Assembly (NCBI RefSeq): GCF_013201545.1 | Contig: NZ_CP053746.1 | Coordinates: 4,602,501 to 4,666,500, forward strand | Direction: 5' to 3' | Length of the DNA stretch: 64,000 nucleotides | Source: Pseudomonas graminis | GTDB taxonomy: Bacteria; Pseudomonadota; Gammaproteobacteria; Pseudomonadales; Pseudomonadaceae | Part shown: positions 26,910-34,798 of the stretch, piece by piece | How the letters are laid out: the number at the start of each line of letters is the position of its first letter | How positions within the stretch are numbered: the stretch's first letter is position 1 | Translations under genes and position numbers: made by a program | The notes under the pieces: model-generated | Told to the model about the DNA's origin: nothing | What the model saw: only the letters and a program-made list of their open reading frames with translations | The model's database searches: none

Positions 26910-28063
26910 GCGATTTCTCCCGGTGTGACGGTATTGATCCAGCAGCCTGTGCCTTCGCTGCTCAGTAGCAACAAGGGTTGCTGCGCAAGTCTGGTCATCT
27001 CGATGCCCAGCGCTGCCAGTAGCCAGTGGCCGCAGGGGCCCGGCACGCCGTTTACGGGTTCCAGAATCCAGCGGCGGTCCACCGACAGCGCTGCACCCTC
27101 GCGCGCCGCTGCCGCCAGTAATGGGGTGGTTTCCGGTTGCCAGTCGGCGAGGTCGGCCAGCACGCCCGTTGCATCGCGAGCTTTGGCCTGAATCTGGAGG
27201 AAAGTGGTGAAGTCGGTTTCCAGGGAATTGACGTCGAGGGGCATCGGGCGCAACAGGCGCGCGGCGATTGGGAGCTTGTGGGCTTTGGCGACTGTGTCGG
27301 GGCACAGCAGGAGGGCGGCCAGTCCGTCGGAGTAAGCGTCTTTGCCCTGGGCCTGGACGATAAGGATGAGCTCGACGGCGTCCCGTGGGGTTTTAAGTGT
27401 TTCTTCCATCCAGGCGAAGGAGAGCTGGCTTGTTACGTGGACGCCGGTGAGGGTGGATGACGGGGTGAGATCGGCCAGGTGCTGCTGGCAGGCTTTGGCC
27501 AATGCTGGATGCTCATCCTGTGGCGCGTCGGTCAGAACAGCGACACTGAGCTTTTCACTCGGTGGCAGCGGCGCCAGTACTGTCGACAGCGAGCCCATCA
27601 ATTGCGCAAGACCTGCCATGGCCCGGCCCTTTTGGCCCTTCGGCAGGCCAACGATGCGGCGCGCTTTGCCTGAGTGTGGGACAGGCATCTGTCCCGATCT
27701 CATCATCGCCACGGCAGACAAATGCTCGGGCAAAAGAGTCAGACCGCCCATGACTGCCATGTAACGCTGACCCCACTGCGCCCAGGCGACCTGTGCCAGC
27801 CGGGACCGCTCCTGCAGCAGCCTGTACTCATCCAGAGCGCCACCGTAGGCGTGCCCCCGCGCCGCCAGCGCGAGAATCGCCACCACCAACGGCGAGGCGG
27901 TGAGCGCCCATACGTTTAACGCCTGCAATTCAGGCACCACGACGTAGAGCAGGAACATCAGCACAGCCGCTGCCCCCGCTAAAACCACGATCAGCAGCCA
28001 GCGAACCGGTGAAGGCGGTTTGGGTGCGAGCCCTGCTTGCACGTATTCACGTTGCCACCCCAT
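26906..28063 (-). CDS. T6SS-locus membrane protein of unknown function
   Basis: The 385-residue protein has two adjacent membrane segments near the N-terminus (WLLIVVLAGAAAVLMFLLYVV; ASPLVVAILALAA) and then a soluble domain of about 310 residues with no motif I recognise. It is tightly coupled: its start lies just after the PAAR stop and its stop overlaps the tssM start. This implies a T6SS role, perhaps an accessory of the membrane complex or of effector loading. A TTG two codons upstream overlaps the PAAR stop. Confidence 0.75.
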   Translation of the reverse strand: MGWQREYVQAGLAPKPPSPVRWLLIVVLAGAAAVLMFLLYVVVPELQALNVWALTASPLVVAILALAARGHAYGGALDEYRLLQERSRLAQVAWAQWGQRYMAVMGGLTLLPEHLSAVAMMRSGQMPVPHSGKARRIVGLPKGQKGRAMAGLAQLMGSLSTVLAPLPPSEKLSVAVLTDAPQDEHPALAKACQQHLADLTPSSTLTGVHVTSQLSFAWMEETLKTPRDAVELILIVQAQGKDAYSDGLAALLLCPDTVAKAHKLPIAARLLRPMPLDVNSLETDFTTFLQIQAKARDATGVLADLADWQPETTPLLAAAAREGAALSVDRRWILEPVNGVPGPCGHWLLAALGIEMTRLAQQPLLLLSSEGTGCWINTVTPGEIA

Positions 28064-28065
28064 CT

Positions 28066-28332
28066 TCAATCCACCGCCCAGTCAGGTGCGCTGGAAATGA
28101 CCTGGCAACCGCACAGCGAGTGGCAACCATCGACCACCAGCGCACGGCCTTCCTCCAACGAGCCGACACAACCCTCAATAATGGGATTAACGCCATGTCC
28201 CGGTATGGGACACATGACCATATCCCCCACCAAAGCCACTGCTTTGCCCTGGGTGATATGAGTGGACGACGCGGAAATTACCGCTCCCCCGTGGGTGGTC
28301 TTGTCACCCAACAATACGAATCCTTGTGACAT
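28066..28332 (-). CDS. PAAR-domain T6SS spike-tip protein
   Basis: The 88-residue protein is a bare PAAR domain: FVLLGDKTTHGGAVISASS, VALVGDMVMCPIPGHGVNPI and ALVVDGCHSLCGCQV. PAAR proteins cap the VgrG trimer and bind a metal through His/Cys residues of such loops. There is no toxin extension. It sits between the immunity array and the membrane protein gene, so it probably tips the VgrG encoded in this locus. Confidence 0.93.
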   Translation of the reverse strand: MSQGFVLLGDKTTHGGAVISASSTHITQGKAVALVGDMVMCPIPGHGVNPIIEGCVGSLEEGRALVVDGCHSLCGCQVISSAPDWAVD

Positions 28333-28517
28333 TGAAAGATCCTTTGTTAATGAATTGATGAAGCCGTGTGTTAATTCCGCGCGAGCGGATGCCTGGACGA
28401 GCTGATGCGTTGTGCGTGGTTGTCAAAAGTGCCAAGTGTTAACGATACGGACCTGTAATCACCGATCTGATGGCCGATATAAAGATCAGGCTTGGCAACT
28501 TAGGTCGTTTGATGTCC

Positions 28518-29342
28518 TCATCGGTTGGCTTCAGCCTTTAAACGAATGGCCTCAAGCGTGGGAAAATCTGGCGTATCGCTGTCATCTGGGCCCGAAGTCC
28601 CGTCTGGATAAACAAAGGCAGGGTGAATTCCGGTGCCTTTGAACTCTGGCTGTTCTGACGTCACGACATAATTTGCGTGAAGCACTGCCTCAATGCTTAT
28701 GTTTCGCACCCGGGGAGCCAGGTAAGTCTGGTAAGGCACCGCTTCACCCACTAGATTAAGCCTCGTGGCGTAATCCTTCTTTAGGACATCTTTTAACCAT
28801 GGGTAGTAATTATTCTTGATATCAAGATGGGTGCCCTCCACGTTTTTAACCCCTTCAGACGGAAAATCCGGATTGTTATGCTGAAACACGACCAGGACAT
28901 CACCTCCCGTTCCCACTACCGCACCTTCGCCAAAGCGCTCAGGCCATTGAGGACGTACACCGAACTTCACGTAAGCCACGCGCCACCGACACATCCCGCC
29001 ACCGACAACAGCAAAATCGGCGTCATAGGAATTGCTCTCCCCGCGCCGCTTGAAGGCTACGCGCTGCTCCCTGATATTGCCGAATACATCAGGCCCCTCA
29101 TAAACGTTTTCGCAGATCGTAGATAGATAACCCACGGCCATGGGCGGCGGGACTAACCCTTCCGATACTTTAATTGTCATCGTGACTCTCTCCCCCTCCG
29201 TGTCCGGATGGAGTTCGTAGTCAAGTGCGCAACCACTGAGCGATGCCAACAACGTGATACTTATGAGTAAAGCGCTGAAGCTTGATGCTTTCTGATTCGG
29301 CTGATCGTCCTGAAGACATCTCGCGGCGCTGATAAATTTCAT
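28518..29342 (-). CDS. Putative T6SS immunity lipoprotein, copy 5 (most diverged)
   Basis: The 274-residue protein has a long N-region and lipobox ASLSGC, so it is a periplasm-facing lipoprotein. It keeps the array's framework at lower identity: the GGGMCRWRVAYVKFGV block, NNYYPWLKDVL, RNISIEAVLHANYVVTS, a YPDG turn and EAIRLKAEANR at the end. Its ATG shares one base with the stop of copy 4 (TAATG). Being last and most diverged, it may neutralise a different toxin variant or be an older copy. Confidence 0.8.
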   Translation of the reverse strand: MKFISAARCLQDDQPNQKASSFSALLISITLLASLSGCALDYELHPDTEGERVTMTIKVSEGLVPPPMAVGYLSTICENVYEGPDVFGNIREQRVAFKRRGESNSYDADFAVVGGGMCRWRVAYVKFGVRPQWPERFGEGAVVGTGGDVLVVFQHNNPDFPSEGVKNVEGTHLDIKNNYYPWLKDVLKKDYATRLNLVGEAVPYQTYLAPRVRNISIEAVLHANYVVTSEQPEFKGTGIHPAFVYPDGTSGPDDSDTPDFPTLEAIRLKAEANR

Positions 29343-30142
29343 TATTTCGCCTCCGTCTTCAAGCGAATTTTCTGCATTTTCTTAAAGTCTGGCTCTAACT
29401 CAGAGTTGGATTCTTCCGTTCCGTCGGGATAGCGAAATGTTGTCGTTACGATTTCGTCAACGCTGCGTTTCTTCGGTGAAGTCGACGTCACGACAAGATC
29501 TGAATGCAGCACTGGCTCAAAATATATGTTTCTTGCATTCCGGGCTCTGTAGGTACGATAACTTTCATACTCCTTGGCCAGATTCACGGTCTTATCATAG
29601 TAACCGAGCTCATAGGCTTCCCTTACCCATGGATAGTAGTCCTTTACGATTGTCAGGTCCGGCCCTTCGATAAACTGATCAACCGTATTGAAGGGCGCGT
29701 GCTGCCCGTCGAACTTGACTACAACTGTCCCGCCAAAATAAGCCGTTACTTCTTTTGCAAAACGATTAGGAATACGATACACGACTCCAAACTCGAGGTT
29801 GTCTAGTTGCCATTCACATTCACCACCCCCATCAACGAACACCTCCGCCTCGTAGAAATCTGTTTCTCCCCGCCTCGTGAACTTCGAATTTTTAAAGTTT
29901 GATCCTGGAAACTGCATACGGCTCACGGTGGGTAAGTCCACAACCATTCGACACCTGGTCGACTCGTACTTGGCACGCAATGTTTTGGGCTCAAGCTCTG
30001 CAGGCACTTTTATAACAATTTTTACCTTTTCGCTGTCGGGCGGTGGCGTCAGAACTTTATAGTCTTTTACGCAACCGCTTAAGAGAGCGAGCAGCGCAAA
30101 AGATAAAATCGCTGGCTTTGCGAATAGCATGGCGTGTTTCAT
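29342..30142 (-). CDS. Putative T6SS immunity lipoprotein, copy 4
   Basis: The 266-residue protein has lipobox ALLSGC near residue 23 and mature start VKDYKVLTPPPDSEK. Shared blocks are GGGECEWQLDNLEFGVVY, LTIVKDYYPWVREAYE, ARNIYFEPVLHSDLVVTS and FKKMQKIRLKTEAK. It differs from copies 1-3 in the first third (PTVSRMQFPGSNFKNSKF in place of the HDASGK-type block). I prefer the ATG at 30142; an upstream ATG at 30184 overlaps the previous stop but adds a non-signal-like leader. Confidence 0.82.
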   Translation of the reverse strand: MKHAMLFAKPAILSFALLALLSGCVKDYKVLTPPPDSEKVKIVIKVPAELEPKTLRAKYESTRCRMVVDLPTVSRMQFPGSNFKNSKFTRRGETDFYEAEVFVDGGGECEWQLDNLEFGVVYRIPNRFAKEVTAYFGGTVVVKFDGQHAPFNTVDQFIEGPDLTIVKDYYPWVREAYELGYYDKTVNLAKEYESYRTYRARNARNIYFEPVLHSDLVVTSTSPKKRSVDEIVTTTFRYPDGTEESNSELEPDFKKMQKIRLKTEAK

Positions 30143-30180
30143 ATAAGGTTCTTTAGGACTATGCGGCATAGTGAGCGGCT

Positions 30181-30975
30181 TCATTTTTTTGCCTCCGCCG
30201 CCAAACGAATCTTTTGCATTTTTTCAAAGTTAGGCCGCGCTCGCCAATCGGATTCCACAGAGCCATCGGGGTAGTAGAATTTTATGAAGTCTCCAATGAC
30301 GTGTTTCTTTGGCGACACAGATGTCACAACCACGTCTGAGTGCAGTACCGGCTCAAAATATATGTTACGTACCTCTCGAGCTTCGTAAGTAAGATAACCT
30401 CCGCCTTCGCTAGACAGATTCGCACGCTTGGCGTAACCATCGATGAATTTTTCGCTAATCCATGGATAGTAATCCTTAACTATTCTCAGGTCCGGGCCAA
30501 CGACTGCTCTAACGCCGCCAACACTTATTGGCGCGTTTTTTTCATCGAATTTTATTATAACCGTGCCACCAGTGCCGGACGTTACACCCTCCCCAAAACC
30601 ACCTGGAATACGGTATTTTATGCCGACTATGACGTTGCTAAGACGCCATTTGCATGGACCCCCGCCATTGATAAATAATTCTGCCTCATAGAAACTTGTG
30701 GCTCCACGTTTCATTAATGCCGAATCATACCCTCTGCGGCCTTCCAGCGACTCTGCCCGCCCATCGCCATCATGGACAACTCTGCGGCATATAGCCGAGC
30801 GATACATGACTCGCAGAGGCTGTGGCTCCAGCTCTTCAGGCATCTTTATAACGATTTCGACTGTCTCACCATCTGGCGGTGGATTCATACTATAGTCTTT
30901 TGCGCAGCCGCTGAGGAAGGTGAGCAATACAAAGCACAAAACCGAAGTCTTCGAAAATGATTTGGTGTTATTCAT
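30181..30975 (-). CDS. Putative T6SS immunity lipoprotein, copy 3
   Basis: The 264-residue protein has lipobox TFLSGC. Shared array blocks are LRVMYRSAICRRVVHD, GGGPCKWRLSNVIVGIKY, LRIVKDYYPWISEKFIDGY, VRNIYFEPVLHSDVVVTS and FYYPDGSVESDW, ending FEKMQKIRLAAEAKK. It is closest to copies 1 and 2. DNA here is visibly AT-rich compared with the tss genes. Confidence 0.84.
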   Translation of the reverse strand: MNNTKSFSKTSVLCFVLLTFLSGCAKDYSMNPPPDGETVEIVIKMPEELEPQPLRVMYRSAICRRVVHDGDGRAESLEGRRGYDSALMKRGATSFYEAELFINGGGPCKWRLSNVIVGIKYRIPGGFGEGVTSGTGGTVIIKFDEKNAPISVGGVRAVVGPDLRIVKDYYPWISEKFIDGYAKRANLSSEGGGYLTYEAREVRNIYFEPVLHSDVVVTSVSPKKHVIGDFIKFYYPDGSVESDWRARPNFEKMQKIRLAAEAKK

Positions 30976-31015
30976 GGAGTTTTTCCCACTACAGGGGGTG
31001 GCGCGGTAAGCGATT

Positions 31016-31795
31016 TCATTTACTTGCTTCCGCTTTCAGGCGGATTTCCTGCATTTTCTTAAAGTCAGCCTCCGATCGCCAATGGGACTGAACGGTTCCA
31101 TCCGGATAATAAAACTTAGGAAAGTCGCCTTTTACATTTTTCTTAGGGGCAATGGACCTCACTACGTAATCCCCATGCAGCACTGGCTCAGAATAGACTT
31201 TTCGGACATGCGGCGCGGTATACGTCAAATCGCCTCCATCGACGCCGACAAGACTAACCTGCTTGGCGTAGCCATTGATGAAGCGCTCGCTCACCAGAGG
31301 ATAGTAATTTTCTATAACATTCAACACTGCGTCTTTCACGGTAATCGGGCTGGAGATTTGACGCTGAGGGTTGTTCGAATCAAATACGACTATCAATCCA
31401 CCGCCCCACCCAGGTGTCGCATCAACTCCGAATGGAGTGGGTACGCTATATTGAACGCCTAGATCCACATTGCTCAGACGCCATCTGCAAGGGCCACCGC
31501 CGTCGACATATAGCTCAGCCTCATACAGATCATTCTTAATTCGCCTTAACGTTAGATCGAAACCGTTATACCTATCCAAAGTTTCACGGCGCCCGTGTGC
31601 ATCATGGGTTACGTGCCGACATATGGCAGACCGATACATTACGCGCATAGGCTTCGCCTCCAAGCCTTCGGGCAATTTAATACTAAAGGAGACCTTTTCA
31701 CCCTCCGGCGCTGGTGACATAGTGCGATCCGTTGCACAGCCGCTCATCGAAAGCATTAAAATCATGACTCCCACTAACAACTTCAAATTGGTCAT
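31016..31795 (-). CDS. Putative T6SS immunity lipoprotein, copy 2
   Basis: The 259-residue protein has lipobox LSMSGC (Cys about 20). Shared blocks are MRVMYRSAICRHVTHDAHG, GGGPCRWRLSNVDLGVQY, ENYYPLVSERFINGYAK, VRKVYSEPVLHGDYVVRS, FYYPDGTVQSHW and FKKMQEIRLKAEASK. The start at 31795 has an AAGGG ribosome site and gives a standard lipoprotein signal; an upstream ATG at 31840 overlaps the copy 1 stop. Confidence 0.84.
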   Translation of the reverse strand: MTNLKLLVGVMILMLSMSGCATDRTMSPAPEGEKVSFSIKLPEGLEAKPMRVMYRSAICRHVTHDAHGRRETLDRYNGFDLTLRRIKNDLYEAELYVDGGGPCRWRLSNVDLGVQYSVPTPFGVDATPGWGGGLIVVFDSNNPQRQISSPITVKDAVLNVIENYYPLVSERFINGYAKQVSLVGVDGGDLTYTAPHVRKVYSEPVLHGDYVVRSIAPKKNVKGDFPKFYYPDGTVQSHWRSEADFKKMQEIRLKAEASK

Positions 31796-31836
31796 CCTGC
31801 CCTTTCGACACATGCTTTGAGCAACAGTGACCCGCT

Positions 31837-32631
31837 TCATTTTTTTGCTTCCGCTTTCAGGCGGATTTCCTGCATTTTTTTAAAGTTGGGCCTTCCTTCC
31901 GGATCGGACTCGACTGTCCCATCCGGATAAAAAAATTTAATGAAGTCTCCGACTGCGTGTTTTTTTGGCGCTACAGACGTCACCACAAACTCTGGATGAA
32001 ACACCGGTTCAAAATAAACATTTCTTGCTTGCCTCGCTTCATATGTAAGATAACCGCTTCCGTATCCCGACAAGCTGGCACGCTTTACATATCCTCCGGT
32101 ATATCTCTCGTTTAGCCAAAGATAGTAATCCTTGACGATTTTCAACTCTGAACCCTCAACTGCCACACGCCCCCCCAAACTAAGCTGTGGATTGTTATGA
32201 TCGAATACGACTATTACTCCGCCTCCCCCGCCAACTAGAACATTTTCGCCAAAGCGACCGGGGTCACGGTAGGTCACTCCGAACATCACATTACTTAAAC
32301 GCCATTCGCACGGCCCGCCACCATTAACAAAAAGCGTCGCTTTATACATATTTTCTGGTTGACCTGGCTGGAAGACGGTCTCAAAAGAACTGTGCCCGTC
32401 CAGCATTTCAGGTTTGCCGCTTGCATCATGACCAACACGCTGGCATTTAGCCGATCGATACATAACACGCATATCGTATGGTTTTAATTCTGCTGGAACC
32501 TTGATCGTAAACGTCACCTTTTCCCCGTCTGGTAGTGGTGACAGGCTACGGTCCGTTGCACAGCCGCTCACCGAGATTGACAGCGCACTACACAGCAGAG
32601 AAGCTTTAAATTGAACCGCTAAATGGCTCAT
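31837..32631 (-). CDS. Putative T6SS immunity lipoprotein, copy 1 (next to the effector)
   Basis: The 264-residue protein starts 4 nt after the lipase stop behind GGGGATGAG. It has lipobox SVSGC and mature CATDRSLSPLPDGEK. Shared blocks are MRVMYRSAKCQRVGHDASG, GGGPCEWRLSNVMFGVTY, LKIVKDYYLWLNERY, ARNVYFEPVFHPEFVVTS and FFYPDGTVESD, ending FKKMQEIRLKAEAKK. Its position directly behind the effector makes it the likely cognate immunity protein: a periplasmic lipoprotein fits a phospholipase that acts in the periplasm. I do not recognise a named domain. Confidence 0.85.
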   Translation of the reverse strand: MSHLAVQFKASLLCSALSISVSGCATDRSLSPLPDGEKVTFTIKVPAELKPYDMRVMYRSAKCQRVGHDASGKPEMLDGHSSFETVFQPGQPENMYKATLFVNGGGPCEWRLSNVMFGVTYRDPGRFGENVLVGGGGGVIVVFDHNNPQLSLGGRVAVEGSELKIVKDYYLWLNERYTGGYVKRASLSGYGSGYLTYEARQARNVYFEPVFHPEFVVTSVAPKKHAVGDFIKFFYPDGTVESDPEGRPNFKKMQEIRLKAEAKK

Positions 32632-32635
32632 TAGC

Positions 32636-34663
32636 TCATCCCCGCACACGTGCAATGGAATCAAGGCGTTCGAGCGCTTCGACTCCACCATCCAACTGCC
32701 GTGTCTCCTTCAATGCCGCATCGACTTCCTCGTGCATCAGCAGGAACCAGCGATTACGCTTATGTTCATCTTTCGGCGAAGTGCTGCCATGCTCTTCCAT
32801 CTGTTTCTTGAAACGCTCGAACTCGGACGGTGCAGCAAGCAGCGGTTTCCAATTAGGTTTAATCGCTGTAAGTAGTCGGCGGGTTATGTGCGCCATATAT
32901 TCGCCCATCATGTGGTTACCTATACCCAGCAGCCCTCCCGGCTTGGGGTTTTTGTAAGGTGGAAAATATTGTTCACGCATTTCGGCATTCATACTTTTCA
33001 TGAACTGGAGCTGTGACTGTTCGCTATTTTCACTTGCTGTCATGTCGAGACTTGGCACTAGATACAAGTTTGGCCGCTCGGGTAGTCGCGTTTTTATGGT
33101 GTTGTAATAAGGCGCTCCGAGACCATCTTTGCTTCGATATGCGGGGTAGGAAGAGCCACGCTTCTGCGTGTGCTGTTCTACGCGATAAAGCATGGCAATC
33201 TCGCCGTGGTGGCCGTACGGATCGCCGGATTTAATGAGATTGTTCATGAGGGTCTGGCCCATCGACCATGTAAAACCCAACGTTGTACCTAAGGGGCCAT
33301 ATAGGTTGTAAAGTTGGTTATCGAGGTCCGCCTCAGGTGGAACACTGGGAATGGTGTCAGTGTCATTTACATGACGGTAGTGCCAGAGTTCGTTCAAACC
33401 ACGTATCGCATTGAGGGTGAACGTACGGGGCATTCCGTAGGTGTACAACAGCGGATTCTGGTCCTTAAGTGTCGCTGAGTGGATCAATCCCAAAGCGCCG
33501 CCAAGACTATGCCCACAAACGTATAACTTCCGTCCTTCGAGACGGCTCGGGAGATCTTCCTTAAAGCGGAAGGGAAAGAGTCTCGGCACGACCCTGTATG
33601 CCTCACTGAATCCGAGATGCATACGACCGTCAAGTGCGAGATCCGCGCATGGAACCGAAGGCGCGCATGCAGGCGTTAGCTCAGGCTTGACGGGGCGGAA
33701 GGTCAGGTCCGTGCGTAGGTCAGGGACGCTTATCCGATCAAAGTCAGTCCCCCGCCACGCGACCATCATCTGAGTGGAATTTCTGACGTAGAAAAGTTGG
33801 GTATCGCCTTCAGGGACGTCTGCTGTTGCGGTGTTAAATACTTCGCACCGCTGGTAACGATCATCGAACGGTACGTCAGTCACCAGACAGGGCCAATTTT
33901 TCCCCCCGTCCCATACCTTGGGAGTTCGCGACAGATCAAGGCACTGCTGTGCGAAAAATTCCTGAGGCGAGCCGTACAAAGTTTCCGCGCGGTTGCTGTA
34001 CGACAGAATACTCATCAGCCCCAAGTTGTAGGCATTCGCCAGGCTGTACTCAGGCTGATGATGCAACACCAACGACCATGCACGCAGTGGGCAAACTTCC
34101 AATACATGCCGGCAGTTCAGCGCTTCGTATTGCACCGTAAACCCTGAAAACTCAGCGTCGGGGAAATGATAAGCCGGCGGCGGATCCAGCTCTGGCCACG
34201 GGGGGTTGAACGCCGGCAGCTCATCACACAACTGCCCTATTCGCAGATAGTGATAGGCATGCCCCTGCTCAATCGCCTGCTTTTCCACCGGTGAAAACCC
34301 GGGACGCTGCTTTCCGTACAGAGGCTTGCTGTCACTTGCACTTGGCCGTTCGGGCTCAGGCCGCACAGCCCGCAACCGCCGCTGTTGCAGGACTTCAGCC
34401 AACGGCGCCGCCGGCATTAGCAGTGTTACGTCGAGCGGGTGAAGGTCTTCAAGTCGAATGACACCCTGGGCATCGGTGCTCCCCGAATATTCAGCAACGC
34501 AGCCTTCCCGCACCGCCTGATTGGTCGCCCGCCACGGCAGATTGGCCAGCGGCTCGCCGAGCTCATCCACCAGTTGAAATTCAACCCAATGGGTTTTCTG
34601 CGGGCCGATGGCCACAGGCTTGTAGGTGCAAAAAATGTCCGTCTGGTGCTGTCTGTCTTTCAT
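32636..34663 (-). CDS. T6SS lipase effector (class-3-lipase-like, Tle type)
   Basis: The 675-residue protein starts at ATG 34663 behind AGGAAGGA. Residues about 25-100 form a beta-rich N-terminal domain (HWVEFQLVDELGEPLANLPW ... DAQGVIRLEDLHP), a transthyretin-like module common at the front of Pseudomonas T6SS toxins. A lipase_3 alpha/beta-hydrolase follows: oxyanion VAWRGTDF about 301-308, nucleophile elbow CGHSLGGA with Ser about 386, probable Asp in HVNDTDTIPSVPP about 434-436 and His in DPYGHHGE about 485. There is no signal peptide, as expected for T6SS delivery. Phospholipase activity is inferred, as is delivery by the VgrG encoded just upstream. Five lipoprotein genes follow as putative immunity. 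Confidence 0.85.
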   Translation of the reverse strand: MKDRQHQTDIFCTYKPVAIGPQKTHWVEFQLVDELGEPLANLPWRATNQAVREGCVAEYSGSTDAQGVIRLEDLHPLDVTLLMPAAPLAEVLQQRRLRAVRPEPERPSASDSKPLYGKQRPGFSPVEKQAIEQGHAYHYLRIGQLCDELPAFNPPWPELDPPPAYHFPDAEFSGFTVQYEALNCRHVLEVCPLRAWSLVLHHQPEYSLANAYNLGLMSILSYSNRAETLYGSPQEFFAQQCLDLSRTPKVWDGGKNWPCLVTDVPFDDRYQRCEVFNTATADVPEGDTQLFYVRNSTQMMVAWRGTDFDRISVPDLRTDLTFRPVKPELTPACAPSVPCADLALDGRMHLGFSEAYRVVPRLFPFRFKEDLPSRLEGRKLYVCGHSLGGALGLIHSATLKDQNPLLYTYGMPRTFTLNAIRGLNELWHYRHVNDTDTIPSVPPEADLDNQLYNLYGPLGTTLGFTWSMGQTLMNNLIKSGDPYGHHGEIAMLYRVEQHTQKRGSSYPAYRSKDGLGAPYYNTIKTRLPERPNLYLVPSLDMTASENSEQSQLQFMKSMNAEMREQYFPPYKNPKPGGLLGIGNHMMGEYMAHITRRLLTAIKPNWKPLLAAPSEFERFKKQMEEHGSTSPKDEHKRNRWFLLMHEEVDAALKETRQLDGGVEALERLDSIARVRG

Positions 34664-34798
34664 GCCGGGTCCTTCCTGATTGAAGATTTGATGCGGTGAT
34701 AGATCGTCGCGGCCGATTGCTTGGCGGCAGGCGCGGTGTCGGTAGCCGTAGCGATGCAGACCGCAACCCATCCGGGCGACGGGGCACCTGAGCGGTGG

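Noticed and set aside
26910..27305. 132-residue N-terminal extension in the tssM frame
   Set aside because: It overlaps the upstream membrane-protein gene in another frame, is Arg/Pro-rich and lacks family similarity; the ATG at 26909 gives a normal TssM.
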